This document shows, one piece after another, positions 1-19,370 of a stretch of 64,000 nt of DNA (positions are counted from its first letter, which is position 1; every line of letters begins with the position of its first letter). The position numbers and the translations under genes were made by a program. The notes beneath the pieces were generated by a model, which was not told the origin of the DNA, ran no database searches, and worked only from the letters and a program-made list of their open reading frames with translations. The DNA is taken from positions 3,668,804 through 3,732,803 of the forward strand of contig NC_088643.1 in assembly GCF_964019385.1 (NCBI RefSeq), written 5' to 3'. This stretch comes from Sycon ciliatum. Lineage: Eukaryota > Porifera > Calcarea > Leucosolenida > Sycettidae.

Positions 1-92
1 TCTCGCATTTTCTTGGCGCGTCCGGCTTGAAGTGCTGTGTTCTGGAACGCACGTCACCACTTTCTTTCTGTCTGTCTTTTCCTTCCAACCAG

Positions 93-7634
<7,542 letters not shown>

Positions 7635-8225
7635 CTTCTTGCTCTTCTCCTTCTTCTTCGCCGGTGTTCTCCGCACACTTCCTGTTGAAGGTTCTCTGGC
7701 CTGGTGATGTCATGGTGATGTAATGGTGATGCCATAGTGATGTAATGGTGATACTATGCTGATGCAATGGTGATGTAATGGTGATGCGATGATGATGTAA
7801 TGGTGATGTCACGCTGATGTCATAGTGATGCAATGGCCGGAATGTACACCGGTGCTTGATCAGCAGTACCCTGTTATCTTAGTGCCCTGCTGTTCGTGAG
7901 AATGCCGCATCAGTCAAATCATAGTCTATACATAGCAGCAGCCTTTATGAATCCACGCTGTTTGAGCAGGTCTTGAACATGTCTTGAGCTTGTTTTGAGC
8001 ATGCTTTGAGCATGTTTGTCGTCAATGTTGCACTATTAGCTTGGAAGTAGTGCTCGTTTGTTGAGGTGTCTTTCGTCCTTTAATCATGGGCGGTCGTCAT
8101 GCTTTTACTTCTCATGCCATACCAGACCCAAAGGGTTTCTTCTCCGACCGGAATGGCTCTTCCTTTGACTTTCAAAACGTTCAAACATCTATAAAAGTAT
8201 AAATAAAGTTAATAGGTGTCATATG
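7635..8225 (+). other. Probable 3' UTR of the antiporter gene
   Basis: Follows the stop at 7632-7634. A canonical AATAAA signal is at 8202-8207, so cleavage is expected 10-30 bases later. The exact end is inferred. Confidence 0.55.
7703..7838. repeat. Short-unit minisatellite in the antiporter 3' UTR
   Basis: Degenerate 11-12-bp units of the type TGATGTAATGG just after the antiporter stop codon. Confidence 0.8.
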
Positions 8226-9889
8226 AAAAGAGTTATTTCCACCGGCTTGAATGTGGCATGTGCTGCTCTGCTGCTCCCGCGCCTGTTTATTTCTGGTTTT
8301 ACACTCCACTGTATCGACAGCACGTGACTTTCCGCCTTTTTATTTTTAATATAATCATTTGGAGACTTTCATCAATAATAATCGTTACCTTTTCCAAGCC
8401 CCAATTCAACTTCCAAACACCGTACTTGTGCTCAGTTGTAAATTTTGCAGCACCTCCTGAAGTACTTCTTACTTCTCAACGACGATTTCATCTTTTGTAC
8501 TAATGGACTATACATGTACATCTTGCCTTGATCTTTTTACTGTTTCCCATCTTTGTCCAGATACCTTTACATTGATTGAATTTTGATTCTTTACCGTTTG
8601 CGACTCGCCAACACTGTTGAATTATTCCATGAGATATTTGACCACTAGATTGGTGTGTATGGGCAAACAGCTAGCCCGTTCTCATCTAGGCATACTTGAA
8701 GTACTACTTTCATTCATGCTGTCTTTCTGTCCTACAGCTGGCACATCTATTTCTTTGACGGGTTTTTTACTGTTTCGTTTTCAAAGAAGTGCTCCCTTTA
8801 TAGTCGGTGTCTGTTTTCGTTTGGTTTTTACGTTCAAAGTGATTTACAGAAGCCAAGTATGTTGGTATCGCGTGGTGTTGCATGGTGCTATGCTGTTGCG
8901 CATCATACTCCGAGCTGGGTGTACACTGCAACATGTACGTTGTAATGTTAACACAGTGACTATGGTGACCATCTGGGTGACAGTTTCTGGAACAAACAGC
9001 AAGTCTGTTACTTTTTTATACGGAATAATAAATACCAGGTGATTAGACATGTCAGATTCTGCAGGGCAGCCCAGCTCACAGGTACTAGGTGCAGATCAGG
9101 CACACTTCATGTACTGCACTCTCTGGAGAGATATCATAATGTGTATGTCTGTTCTGACAAGCTGCTGGCCGGCTGGGTCTGAACTTAGCGGCCTCATTAT
9201 CCAGCTTATCTGTTGACGCCGTTATCACAGTATGGGCAGGACTCAGGAGTCTGGACTTGCATTCAATGATTCAGAGGACATCAAGTCAAGTCATAATCAG
9301 CCAGTTTCCTGGGATGTTCCATGCTTGATGATGTATGCTCACTATCTCAGGCCATGGCAAGACGTCATGTCAGGCTTCTGTCAGGAACAGCACGTGCGCA
9401 TGTAGGAGATGACCATTTGCGTTTGTGCAGCACTTGCACTAGCAGCAAGAGGGGGGCAGCAAGAATGCCAAGATCTCTTGCTAGCAATAGTAATACACGC
9501 AAGGCACATATCCAGCTGCTCAGCGCAAGTGTAGCAAAGATCACATGCACGGCGCACCTGATCTGAGACCACATGGGGCGAAGCTGAACATGTACGCGAT
9601 CACCACTCATCCTCCTCATGATCTGGGTGACCCTGACGTGATATGAGGTGTTCAACTGATTTCCACGTTGTGCTGATCCTGAAAGAAATTGTCAGGTCTC
9701 CACTACCTAGCACTTACTTTGCTGTGGAAACTCTTCCAGTTCTTCGGGAGAAGATCGCTGTACGAGTTGCAGAAGTTTCTTCTTGTTTGCCACCTCGCTC
9801 CAAGTGCTTGTTAGCTCGCTCGATTGTTTGAAAACTTCGTGAGTTCGTTGAACACTTGAAATAGCAGCTGAGAATTACAAATCTTCACG
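8226..9889. other. Intergenic region between antiporter and IST1
   Basis: No convincing coding exon or transposon seen. It should contain the IST1 promoter and 5' UTR; no clear TATA box close to 9890. The short ORFs here have no recognisable motif. Confidence 0.5.
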
Positions 9890-12800
9890 ATGTTTGGAGG
9901 AGGCTACAAGAGTTCCAAGTTGCGTGTCAACCTGCGGCTGGCCATCAACCGACTCAAGCTTCTTCAGAAGAAGAAGAGTATGTCGAAATCTTCGTTTTAT
10001 TACTCTTCGCGAATCATCTCCCAAAATTATTGTTGTGGTGATTTCCTGCTGGTTATTTCGTTTCAGCTGAGCAAGCGGTAAAGGCACGTAAGGAGATTGC
10101 AGAATACCTACAACTATGCAAAGTAGAACGGGCACGGATAAGGGTGAGTGTATCGCCGTAAGCAGATTGTGATAATTCAATGGAAGAAAGCGGCGAGAAA
10201 CGTTAATTTGCTGCACTCAGGTCAAATGAAACTGGATATCTTGAGGGCTTTCAATATTGTATTGCAAAAATTTGCACCTATTCTATCATAAGTTTGTCCT
10301 ACCGGATACCAGCTGTTCTAAGTTTGTTTGCCATTGTCGTGCTGTTGTGTTACAGGTGGAGCACATTATCCGTGAAGACTACATGGTTGAGGCAATGGAA
10401 GTCCTCGAGATGTACTGCGACCTGTTGCTGGCGCGTTTTGGCCTCATCGAGACAATGAAGTAAGCAGAACGCCTACATTACAATACTGTTTTCTATTGTA
10501 GGCGTCGCAGCCTTTTTTCTTAGATCTTAGGATTTTTTTGCAGATCTAGCAATCTCTCACGCAATCCTACACCACTACCCAAAACGCTCTCTCGGCTACA
10601 CATCTAGAAATAGTAAAACAGTTTAATCCGAATTTTCAGGAATGAAAAGTCCAGTATAAACGCTATGGTTGTTACATCTGACAAAACGATGAGACATAAA
10701 TTATAGCACCCAGAGAAAGCAAATGATAGCACGAACAATAACAGCAGCAGAAGCAGTGAAAAGCAGGCTAGAAACAAGAGCACAATGTGCAGACTCTAGC
10801 AGCAGCAACACACCCCTTATAGCAAGGGGTAAGCATGTGCAGTAAAACCTGTCAAGGTGACCACTCGGATAAGGCCTGACCACCTGTCCTAGAGGACCAC
10901 TGCAACCAGGACCAAGGGGTGCTATTTCCAGTCAAATGACCCTGGATAAGGAGACCACCTGGTAACAGAGACCACGCTTTGAAGGTCCCTCGAGTGGTCG
11001 TCTTAGACAGGTTTCACTGTACATTACCAATATGCCGTCACCGAATTTGGCACAAACTGCACATATGAGTGAAAAACAGCACCTAAACATCGCCCAACAA
11101 GCGCCAGCCATTGTCCATGTTTACTGCCGGGTACACAGAGAGACAGACTGAATGCAGATATCCTTGTCAGAGTGTTCAACTACATGATTGTGTACTATCT
11201 ATTTGCTTTCCAGGTACTGTGATGAAGGTCTCACTGAAGCAGTGTGCACGCTAATTTGGGTAGCGCCGCGATTACAATCAGACATTGCCGAGATGAAATT
11301 GGTGAGAAAGCTACGTTCTTGGTTGAGTTTTTTTTTAAATAAATTTGTTCACGTTCTGCATACGCCTATGTTTTTCAGATGTTGCTTTTCACTTGGAACA
11401 TTGTATGCACTGTATAAGTACAAATTTTGTTTGGAATTAACTTTCGCTATATTCGTCAGGGGGGCACGAAATAACTTAAGTTTGTACCAAACTAAAGTTT
11501 TTTTCTGAACGTTCGGGGTGACAGACCTCGACCAGAAACGAAATTAGGTACGGAACAAGCCTGCTGGTGGAGTGATCTAACGAAAGATTTCGTGAACGAA
11601 AATTTGTACTTACACAGTAGTATGCAGTGTTGGGCATGGCTCAGATGTCAACATGTATTCTGTTGCTTGTCTGTCTGTCTGCGTTTCTGGTGGTAGTTTC
11701 TTTCTGAAAAAGACCAGTATGGTCGAAATGTCAACTCGGTCGTGATCACTTCTGTCTCCCATTCTGTGCAGTGGTCCAGTTAAAATTTATTATGTCTGTC
11801 TGTGTGTCTGTGTGTCTCTGTCTGTGTGTCTCTGTCTATCTCTGTGCCTGTCTCTGTCTGTATGTCTGTCCGTCGCTCTCTCTCTCTCTCTCTTTCTCTC
11901 TCAGATTGCTGACCAGTTGACACTGAAGTACGGTAAAACGTTTGGCGAGCAGTCGAGAGCGAATAGCAACGGAGCTGTTAACGATAGAGTGAGTAGCTGC
12001 AAGACAGCCGTCTTCGCCTTGTGTCCTCTGATATCTGCTGTACTTAGCTTACTCGATGATTGTCAGTGTGTCATATGTCTGTATGTATGTATGTATGTAT
12101 GTATGTGTGTACACTGTTGTGAATTCCAGCAGAAATCCAAGAGAGCTCGATACCGGGAAGGTAGAGCCGTGACACACTAGTCAGAACAACAGATGGCTTG
12201 ATCAGTCACAACTTAAAGTTTCATGCCATCTCAGGCACTCATCAGGTGATATGAACATCAAGAAAGTGATAAATAACTTTATCACCTTTCTTAGTACCGC
12301 GATCCTTACCGGCTATGACACTGAATCGGATATGAGTTGATAGCGCCCCTAGCGCTTTCTGTTATCCTTGTCCCGCCATACTGGGCTTTAAATAGTGGGT
12401 TATTTTTCTTGATGTTCATATCACCTGATGAGTGCCTGAGATGGCATGAAACTTTAAGTTGTGACTGATCAATCCATCTGTTGTTCTGACTAGTATGTAT
12501 GTATGTGTTGGACTCAGTAGAGCGTCCAGCCCCTATATGATGTCCAACCCCTATATAGAGTCCATTGGTCCAAAATCCACTGTACAGAGTCCAAACTTGG
12601 AATCAACTGTGAGCTCAAACTTTAAATGGGCATCACTCCCTGTATAGAGTCCAGCCAATTGGCTTCACCCCTATATAGAGTCCATTGGTCCAAAATCAAC
12701 TGTATGGAGTCCAAACTTTGAAATCAACTATAAGGAGTCTTTATGTGGACAACACTCCCTGTATAAAGTCCAGCCAATTAGGCATCCCCTATCCAGAGTT

Positions 12801-13152
12801 CGAAATTAGACATAGGATCTGCTGTAAGCAGTGAATATTAACCAGAAACCGGCCTCTCCCTTTAATCCTTTACATCATTCACTTCTCAAGATAAAATATA
12901 AGTATTGAGGTGCCACTGCAGCCACTTCATTACATGAAAAACCCTACAAACACCATCCTCAAATCAAGTGGTCTCTTTGCAGACGCTGCAAATTACAATA
13001 TCTCAATCATGCAGTGTTGCCAAATTATTGTGCACACACACATGCACACACCCACACAACGCCAAGAAAATACCTAGAAAAAAACCAAGAATCGAAAGAG
13101 AATAATGGAGAGCCAAGGATTATTTATTTGTTTTCAAATTATTGTGCACGCG

Positions 13153-13198
<46 letters not shown>

Positions 13199-16100
13199 TA
13201 TACAATGCCAAGAAAACACCAAGAAAAGAGTAGAGACACAATACACACGCAACTCCAACAGCCATGCAAACGTCCACCCATTTACACGTAAATTCAAGAG
13301 GGATAACAAATAATTATACGAAACGAATGCATACGTGGACGGGTGCACGCACATACATGTAGTAGTGTAAGATTAACCCTTTCAGCCCTGACCGGAAAAT
13401 CACCTCCCACTGGGCCAAAAATGGCAATTTTTGAAAATGCATATTCTGGTCCAAAATTGATTGGAGGTGTTGGGTATGGACATATGCACTGTGAATCCAA
13501 AATTTTTTTGTAGGATTTCATTGTACGAGACTCATAACACCATATTTAGATATGCGACTTTTGGCGATTTTTCCTCAAAATTCATTCAATTTAGGCAATT
13601 GACGACAAAGATCAGACAAGCAATGGCAAGCAGTGCTATAAGTGGTCAGTGTTGACTTCAGAATGGAGAAATGTCATATAACAAGCTTGATATGATCCTG
13701 GTGTTCTACGGCAACCTAGACTAGAGTACAGCAACTCGTTTTATACGGCGCTTGAATCATATGCGACTGCGCGATCCAGAATGGGTCTTTCTTTTTTCTT
13801 GGGCGCCTCGTAAAGCTTGAATCCTCCAGCAGCCCTACCTACTTCAAGACAAAACCATGTGATGGACAGTGAGGATGCCGAGTAACTGGAGTAGCAACCA
13901 CAGCAACTGCATCGGCTATAATAGCAGCCGGTGCAGTGGCAGCGGTTGGCTCACTGTGCTCGGCGCATCCCAGGGTGAATCATCACTGGCCGCACGCGTA
14001 CGTACGTACGCGGCACAGGTGGAGTCATATTGATAGAGAATGCAATACAGCTCATTCTCTGATTTGGACACTCACTGGCAAGACAATCTAGCTACCAAAA
14101 TAGTCTGAAGCATTCCCTAAACAGCCGAGTGCATACTGCGTACCGGCGTACGTACGCATGAAAATTCAAGAAACAATCGGCTGTGCAATTTCTGATAGTG
14201 GTTCAAAATTGCACAATTGTTGACTATTCTGGATTATTCTGGATTCATATTAGATAGCAATCACCATCCTGTAGGTGCCTGGCTCTGTACTCAACATACA
14301 ATACTGACATGTATGCACATCTCTATTGTGATCTGCATGCATGTCTGACCAGTACACTTGATTTCAAATTCAAATATTTTCAAAAATCTGACCTTCAAAT
14401 TTGATCGCAGTTTACTTGAGGAACTTCAGCAAACGGGCTCACGACAGATAGCTCCTGCTCAGAACACCATGCCTAGGTGTCAGAGACTTCAGCATCGCTT
14501 TCCAAATCTCTTTGGTCTCCAGCATCCCCTGCGTCCGGGCCAGCTGCGATCTTTTGAATAGCAGCAAATTCGTAATCCTCAGAAAACGACTCCGACACAA
14601 TTTCGCTGTCTCCAGAATCATCCTCAGAGTCATTACCCGCCTCACACTGCTTCACAGGACTCCTTCCATCGACACAGAGTAGTTGAGCTACTTACCTTGC
14701 CGAGAAACAGCAGGGCAAGATGACGAAAACGAACTTTGAGCAAAACAATTTATTTGAACGATATGCCAAAATACGCACTTCAAACTCGATGCTCGCGGCT
14801 GTTCTGCTGTGCAGACTGGCCACATACGCTGCGTACACGTCGATCAGGTCCTTCAGCCCACTGAGGAACAGTTCCGGGCCCCACTGATGTTGAGGCATCA
14901 GTACAAACGCGACGTACACCGAGGACGTATATATACGTCGTCAGTGGGGCAGGTGCACACGTCATGACGTATATATACGTCGACAGTGGTGAAAGGGTTA
15001 AGAGAGTAACATAGTGCAGTAGTCAGCATACTACTAGCACATGCTGAGAGTGCAATAGCAAGCTTCACCATTGCTCATGGCCATGCAAATGTTTAGCAGC
15101 ACTCAGTTCCGCAAGCTTCTGAAGATCAGCACACCTGCAACAAATAGATAACACAAGGATACGCTTATTACCGTAATGATGCATGGGAGCACACAACTAC
15201 CAAGTTCTCAACGAATGTGATGCTCAATGAAAATCCATCCACTCAAAGACCTGTGAACAGGTGACGGTGGGGACAATAATCTATTAGTAATACGAGGAAT
15301 AAGATCGTTTGTGCACACTCAAGACGCACAGACACACCACCATACATGTAGTGTACACAGTGTTTCACTTCACTGCAACTAAATTGAAATTCGATGATTT
15401 GAACAATCTGTACAGCGTTGCGGTCAGTCAATCTTCCCCAAGATGGAAATGCACTGATGTGTTGTCACGAGGCAGTTTCACTGACACAATGTCATGTTTG
15501 TGACATCAAAATGGTTACTTCATGGAATACGAGTACATGTATTAGCTTGAGAAGCTTTTTCTTGTCATCGGCATACAAGGAATCTTCCTACTACTACTAC
15601 TAGCACACTGGCACTGCGTTTGTGGATCCCATTGTATTTGACATCATACTAGAGCCTAGTAGAGGACGAGTGTCGTGGAGTTCACATAATTATCACAGGG
15701 ATAAAAATACATTTCTCATGCAATAAAATAATAATTGATGATAGCTAGACGATCGTATACAATTGATGCAAAGTCCTTGAGGACTATTACGAAGTGGTTG
15801 ATTACTTTTAGGGCATTCATTCAAGCAACATCAAACAAACGCGATACGATCCTTGAAAATGGAAAAAAAGTCAAGCCTAACGACAGAACAGCAGACCAAT
15901 CGAAACGAGCAAAAGCTTCCTTACCTCAGTCATCGTCCTGTCATGTAGTTGGACAGCCTTTTGACACGGTGGTACAGGCAGCTCTTGTCCAGTCAAACAG
16001 GGTATCCTTGTGGCGTCGAACGAAAGAGAGTGTCAGTGTATCTGACTCGTCAGATTGGAACTGTGCTGAACTTTTCTCGTTCTCCGCTTTCTGCTTTCAT

Positions 16101-19100
16101 CCCTCGCTCTGATGAAACCGTTCAAACGCCTTACTGGCAGCAATGGCCAGCCAAACAGGGGATCCTTGTGGTGTCGAACGAAAGAGAGTGTCAGTGTACC
16201 TGATTCGTCAGATTTGAACTGTGCTGAACTTTTCTCGTTCTGCAATTTCTGCTTTCATCCCGCGCACTGATGAAACGTCTTCAGAGAACCACAAGACGCT
16301 TTCCAGATTTGATTTTGAACGTCTCCTTATCCTCCTTGGTTACCTCGAGACAGACTACTGTCAGCAACTGCACAGCAGAACTGGCAGCCATGGCTGAAGT
16401 GAAGAAAGGAATGCGCTGCCACGAGGCAAGCAAAACTGAAAAGTTGTTTGTTCTCTTTCGGGCACAACACACAGGACGTTGAGGACGGCGTGACTGGATA
16501 AACTGGACTCCTGGACCGTGAATAGGGGACTTGTAGAAAAAGTGTACTCCTTATAGGGGATTGCGCGGCAGGATGAAGCTGATCAAAACTGAGTGGACTC
16601 CTGGACTCTGTATAGTGGATTTTGGACCAATGGACTCTATATAGGGTGCTGGACATCATAGTGCATGGACTCTATACTGAGTCCTACATATGTATGTATG
16701 TATGATACATGGACATGCAGCAGCAGCAGCAGCACTTTTGAAATGTGTTGTCAGGTCTCCGTCCGTAGTGATGACGAATAGTCCTGGTTGTTGCCATGCA
16801 ATGGCCGTATCGTTGTTGTTGTTGCTCATGCTCGGTGATTGTTGCATTTTCTGTAGGTGATCCACCGAATGGGCTCTCAGGCACCTCCCCGCGCGCTTGT
16901 GGAGGGTTACCTGCAGGAGATTGCGCAGACTCACCACATTGAGTTCACGCCGGACGAGGATGCGCTACGCGAGGGAACACTGGCCATGCCCAGCGAGAAA
17001 GCCGCCGCACTGTTCCCGTACGAGAGTGCCATCGGCGGCCCAGACGTCCCGCACGATCCCCCTCCGCCATTCAACGGAGGAGGCCGTGGCGGTGGCAACG
17101 GCGGCGGTGGTGGCGGTGGAATGCCTATGCCCCAGCAGCATCACATGCCCCAGCAGCCGCAGCACATGCCACCGGCTCACACTCACGTGGCCATGCCACC
17201 ACCAGCTGCAGCTGCAGCTCCCGGTCCGTATCCCACCTCCACGCCCTACGTCGCTCCGCCGGGCGCTGCAGCACCAACAACCTCGCCGCCACCCGCAGCA
17301 CCCATGGGACACTCGAGTAGTCCGTGGGCAGTCGCACCGCAGGTAAGACCTGGATTTGTCGTTTCCAAACAACTCGGTCACTTTGCACGCATTTACTCTT
17401 GCACCTTTACATGGTTTACATATGGCCTGTGTAGCATCATTGATCACCTCGTTGTTCAACTCACGTTGCACAGAAACTATTTGAATACATGTATGTATCG
17501 TGCTTCATCGAGCTCTGCCATCAACGTCTGTCTTGCTCTCTTCTACTATCGTGCTTCATCGAGCTCCGCCATCAGCGTCTTTCTTGCTCTCTTCTACTAT
17601 CGTGCTTCATCGAGCTCCGCCATCAACGTCTTTCTTGCTCTCTTCTACTATCGTGCTTCATCGAGCTCCGCCATCAACGTCTTTCTTGCTCTCTTCTACT
17701 GTTCCACAGTGCTGGCCAAAGAAATCCAACACCTCATGAATAAAATAGCGCCGGGCGCTACGCAGCCCTAGTACTGCACACACTGGTCTGTACACTTTAA
17801 CGCGACACTACTTTATTCATGAGGTTGGATTTCTTTGGCCAGCACTGTATTAGTGCTAAGTGGAGTGCACTGTGTGGCCGCACGAGTACTGTAAAACGGG
17901 TAACGTTTGCGACAATAAATGTTTGCGTTTTACAAATTGAGACTGGTTTGCGCTGTTTAATGTTTGCGAGTCGTTCTACAGTCGTTCTACACAGTCGAGT
18001 CAATCCTTGCACTGAACTTTAGGGGCCGTCCGTAATTATCGATCTTTTTCACGAAGAGAAAAAGTTTCGTCTATGGGTGGGTGGGTTGAGGAGAGTTTCG
18101 TTTTGAAAATTATTGATAGCTGAAACATCAATCCATTCTAGTTGTCAAGTCAATATATTTTTCGTTGAAGGGGGTGGGTGGGAGGGGGAGGGTCATAACT
18201 AAACTTTTTCGTTCCATGAAAGTTATCGATAATACTGGATGGCCCCTTACATGGCGCGAGTTTGCGTTATTCAAAGTTTGCGATTCGGAGCCTCTCGCAA
18301 AATTCGCAAACATTTTTACGTCGCAATAGTTACCCGTTTTACAGTACTTGGTACTTGTATTTCAGTCTTGTTCCTGACACGCTGTGTTTTCTGTACTTAT
18401 TCGTCTCGCTGTGTGTAGACTGGGCCTACAAGCGCTGCAGGGCGGTCCGCTGAGCCTCCGTATCCCCCAGCTGGCAAGGTGTGTTACTGTGTGTGTGGTA
18501 ATGAACGCATTGGCGTACCCCTGGCTTGGCTGTCATAATGTCATTGTCTGGAGCATGCATGCTAACGTTAGTATGGTTGGGTTTCATACTTGGTTTCTCT
18601 GTGTTTCGTTGTGCAGGGCCAGGCACCGTATCCCAGTGATGGTCCAGGCGAGCCTAGATACGGTAAGTCAATGCTGCTGCAGTGCTGGTACAGTACCGGT
18701 ACAGTACCGGTACTTATTGCTTGGTTCAGTTGCTGCCGGCGGTGTGGCTGCGCGAGCTTCTGTTCACCTCTCTTGTGCTGTTGTGCAGTTGCCACCAGTG
18801 CTTTTGGGTACCTGGCCTTGTACGGCTGTGTTTGTGTTGGTGCTGACTGACCGTTAGGTTCAAGTCTCATCCTTGGTCATGTTTCCTGTCTTTGTTGCGT
18901 GTTGTTTTACTGGCTGGCCAATGTTTCATCCGGGCCCTATAGTCCCTGCAGGCCCTGTAGACCCTATAGTCCCTATAAACTCTATAGTCCCTGTAGACCC
19001 TATAGTCCCTGTAGTCCCTATAAACTCTATAGTCCCTGTAGACCCTATAGTCCCTGTAGTGTAGAAGGCCCTGGGGTGCACATGTGTTTGTGTTGGCGTT

Positions 19101-19370
19101 GACTGACCACTAGGTGCAAGTCTGATCCTTTTCCTGTTCCCTTTCTCTGTTGTTGCGTGTTTTATTGTTACTGGCTGTGCAGTGTCGCATCCGGGAGGCC
19201 CTGTAATCGGGGGTGCAGGCCCTGGCCCCTCAGCACCGACCTTTCCTGACCTTCCCAGCGTGCCTCAGGACTCCTTACCAGACGTAGGCGCCGGCTCCAG
19301 CGCGGGCCCGGACGATCTGGACTTTGACGACCTCACGCGGCGCTTTGAGGACCTCAAGCGCAAGAAATAG
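9890..19370 (+). CDS. IST1: IST1 homologue, ESCRT-III-associated protein
   Basis: Nine exons: 9890-9977, 10067-10143, 10356-10459, 11214-11301, 11905-11988, 16857-17342, 18419-18478, 18617-18662 and 19183-19370. All have GT/AG borders and consistent phases; the total is 1221 nt, 406 residues plus stop. The N-terminus MFGGGYKSSKLRVNLRLAIN, the REDYMVEAMEVLEMYCDLLL helix and APRLQSDIAEMK are the conserved IST1 helical core that binds ESCRT-III (CHMP) proteins. The middle is rich in Pro, Gly, Gln and Met (exon 6). The C-terminus FDDLTRRFEDLKRKK is the MIT-interaction motif (MIM) that recruits VPS4 and other MIT proteins; a second MIM-like segment with DLPSVP lies just before. IST1 acts at endosomes and in cell-division abscission. 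Size is close to the usual 360-400. Intron 5 (4.9 kb) is swollen by transposons. Confidence 0.95.
10840..11019. mobile_element. MITE with CAGTAAAACCTGTC ends
   Basis: Inverted ends CAGTAAAACCTGTCAAGGTG and the complement of CAGTGAAACCTGTCTAAGAC, with repeated GACCAC motifs inside. A relative with CAGTAAAACCTGGAAC ends is at 28313-30951. It lies in IST1 intron 3. Confidence 0.8.
12177..12493. mobile_element. Foldback MITE, about 88-bp arms
   Basis: Arms starting CTAGTCAGAACAACAGATGG are reverse complements of each other to near identity over about 88 bases, with one change noted near the tip, around a ~140-bp centre. CTAG may be part of the arm or the duplicated target. It lies in IST1 intron 5, after a (GTAT)n tract. 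Confidence 0.88.
13377..14997. mobile_element. piggyBac-like deletion derivative flanked by TTAA
   Basis: Bounded by TTAA on both sides (13373-13376 and 14998-15001) with ends CCCTTTCAGC and the complement of CCCTTTCACC, the standard piggyBac arrangement. The right end has two subterminal copies of the palindrome GACGTATATATACGTC. A minus-strand reading at 14473-14655 is acidic and Ser-rich (NDSEDDSGDSEIVSESFSED), like the N-terminal leader of piggyBac transposases, and then stops. The DDD catalytic domain is absent. Confidence 0.72.
15988..16275. repeat. Tandem duplication, about 160-bp period
   Basis: Two copies of a segment containing GTCGAACGAAAGAGAGTGTC and GAACTGTGCTGAACTTTTCT, at about 15988-16113 and 16149-16275, inside the 4.2-kb element. 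Confidence 0.85.
17497..17700. repeat. 51-bp minisatellite, 4 units
   Basis: Four units of 51 bases (TATCGTGCTTCATCGAGCTC...), starting 154 bases after the exon 6 donor of IST1. The length is a multiple of three and the array stays open in all three sense frames, so read-through transcripts would encode a repeat; nothing suggests it is used. Confidence 0.93.
17707..17847. mobile_element. 141-bp foldback MITE (family also at 56062)
   Basis: Ends CAGTGCTGGCCAAAGAAATC pair with the right end; the internal core GCCGGGCGCTACGCAGCCCT is palindromic. The near-identical copy at 56062-56203 shows it is a mobile family. The CAGTGCTGGCCAAAG end resembles Tc1/mariner termini. Confidence 0.88.
17886..18347. 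mobile_element. MITE with CTGTAAAACGGGTAAC ends, TA target
   Basis: Inverted ends GTACTGTAAAACGGGTAACG/complement of GTACTGTAAAACGGGTAACT, with TA on each side of CTGTAAAAC. Repeated GTTTGCG motifs inside. A second MITE (18022-18247) is nested within it. Confidence 0.85.
18022..18247. mobile_element. MITE with AGGGGCCGTCC ends, nested
   Basis: AGGGGCCGTCCGTAATTATC on the left and its imperfect complement (ending TGGATGGCCCCT) on the right; same family as 1121-1850. G-rich subterminal runs are conserved. Confidence 0.78.
18844..19182 (+). repeat. Duplicated 3' intron/exon segment of IST1 with a dead exon copy
   Basis: The stretch from about 18844 repeats at about 19100 (period ~256 bases) and runs into the start of the real last exon. 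In the upstream copy the exon-start equivalent (TTTCATCCGGGCCC, 18925-18940) is preceded by GGCCAA instead of TGTGCAG, so the acceptor AG is lost and the copy degenerates into a CCCTATAGTCCCTGTAGA minisatellite (18939-19065). Confidence 0.7.

Larger units (their letters stand above)
12510..16684. mobile_element. 4.2-kb inverted-repeat DNA element, non-autonomous
   Basis: About 95 bases at 12510-12605 return as the reverse complement at 16590-16684: GGACTCAGTAGAGCGTCCAG versus GGACTCAGTATAGAGTCCAT, then the shared TATATAGAGTCCATTGGTCC. The left end holds a tandem pair of ~120-bp subterminal units (12549-12668, 12669-12787) built on TATAGAGTCCA. It sits in GTAT repeats, so no target duplication can be called. 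No transposase is recognised; the superfamily is unknown. A piggyBac-like derivative (13377-14997) and a ~160-bp tandem duplication lie inside. Confidence 0.72.

Noticed and set aside
8617-9042. 141-residue ORF between antiporter and IST1
   Set aside because: No domain, no conserved-looking composition, no clear splice sites; AT-rich intergenic context.
17489-17743. ORFs with four repeats in IST1 intron 6
   Set aside because: They come from the 51-bp satellite being open in all sense frames; the IST1 exon ends at 17342 with a good donor.
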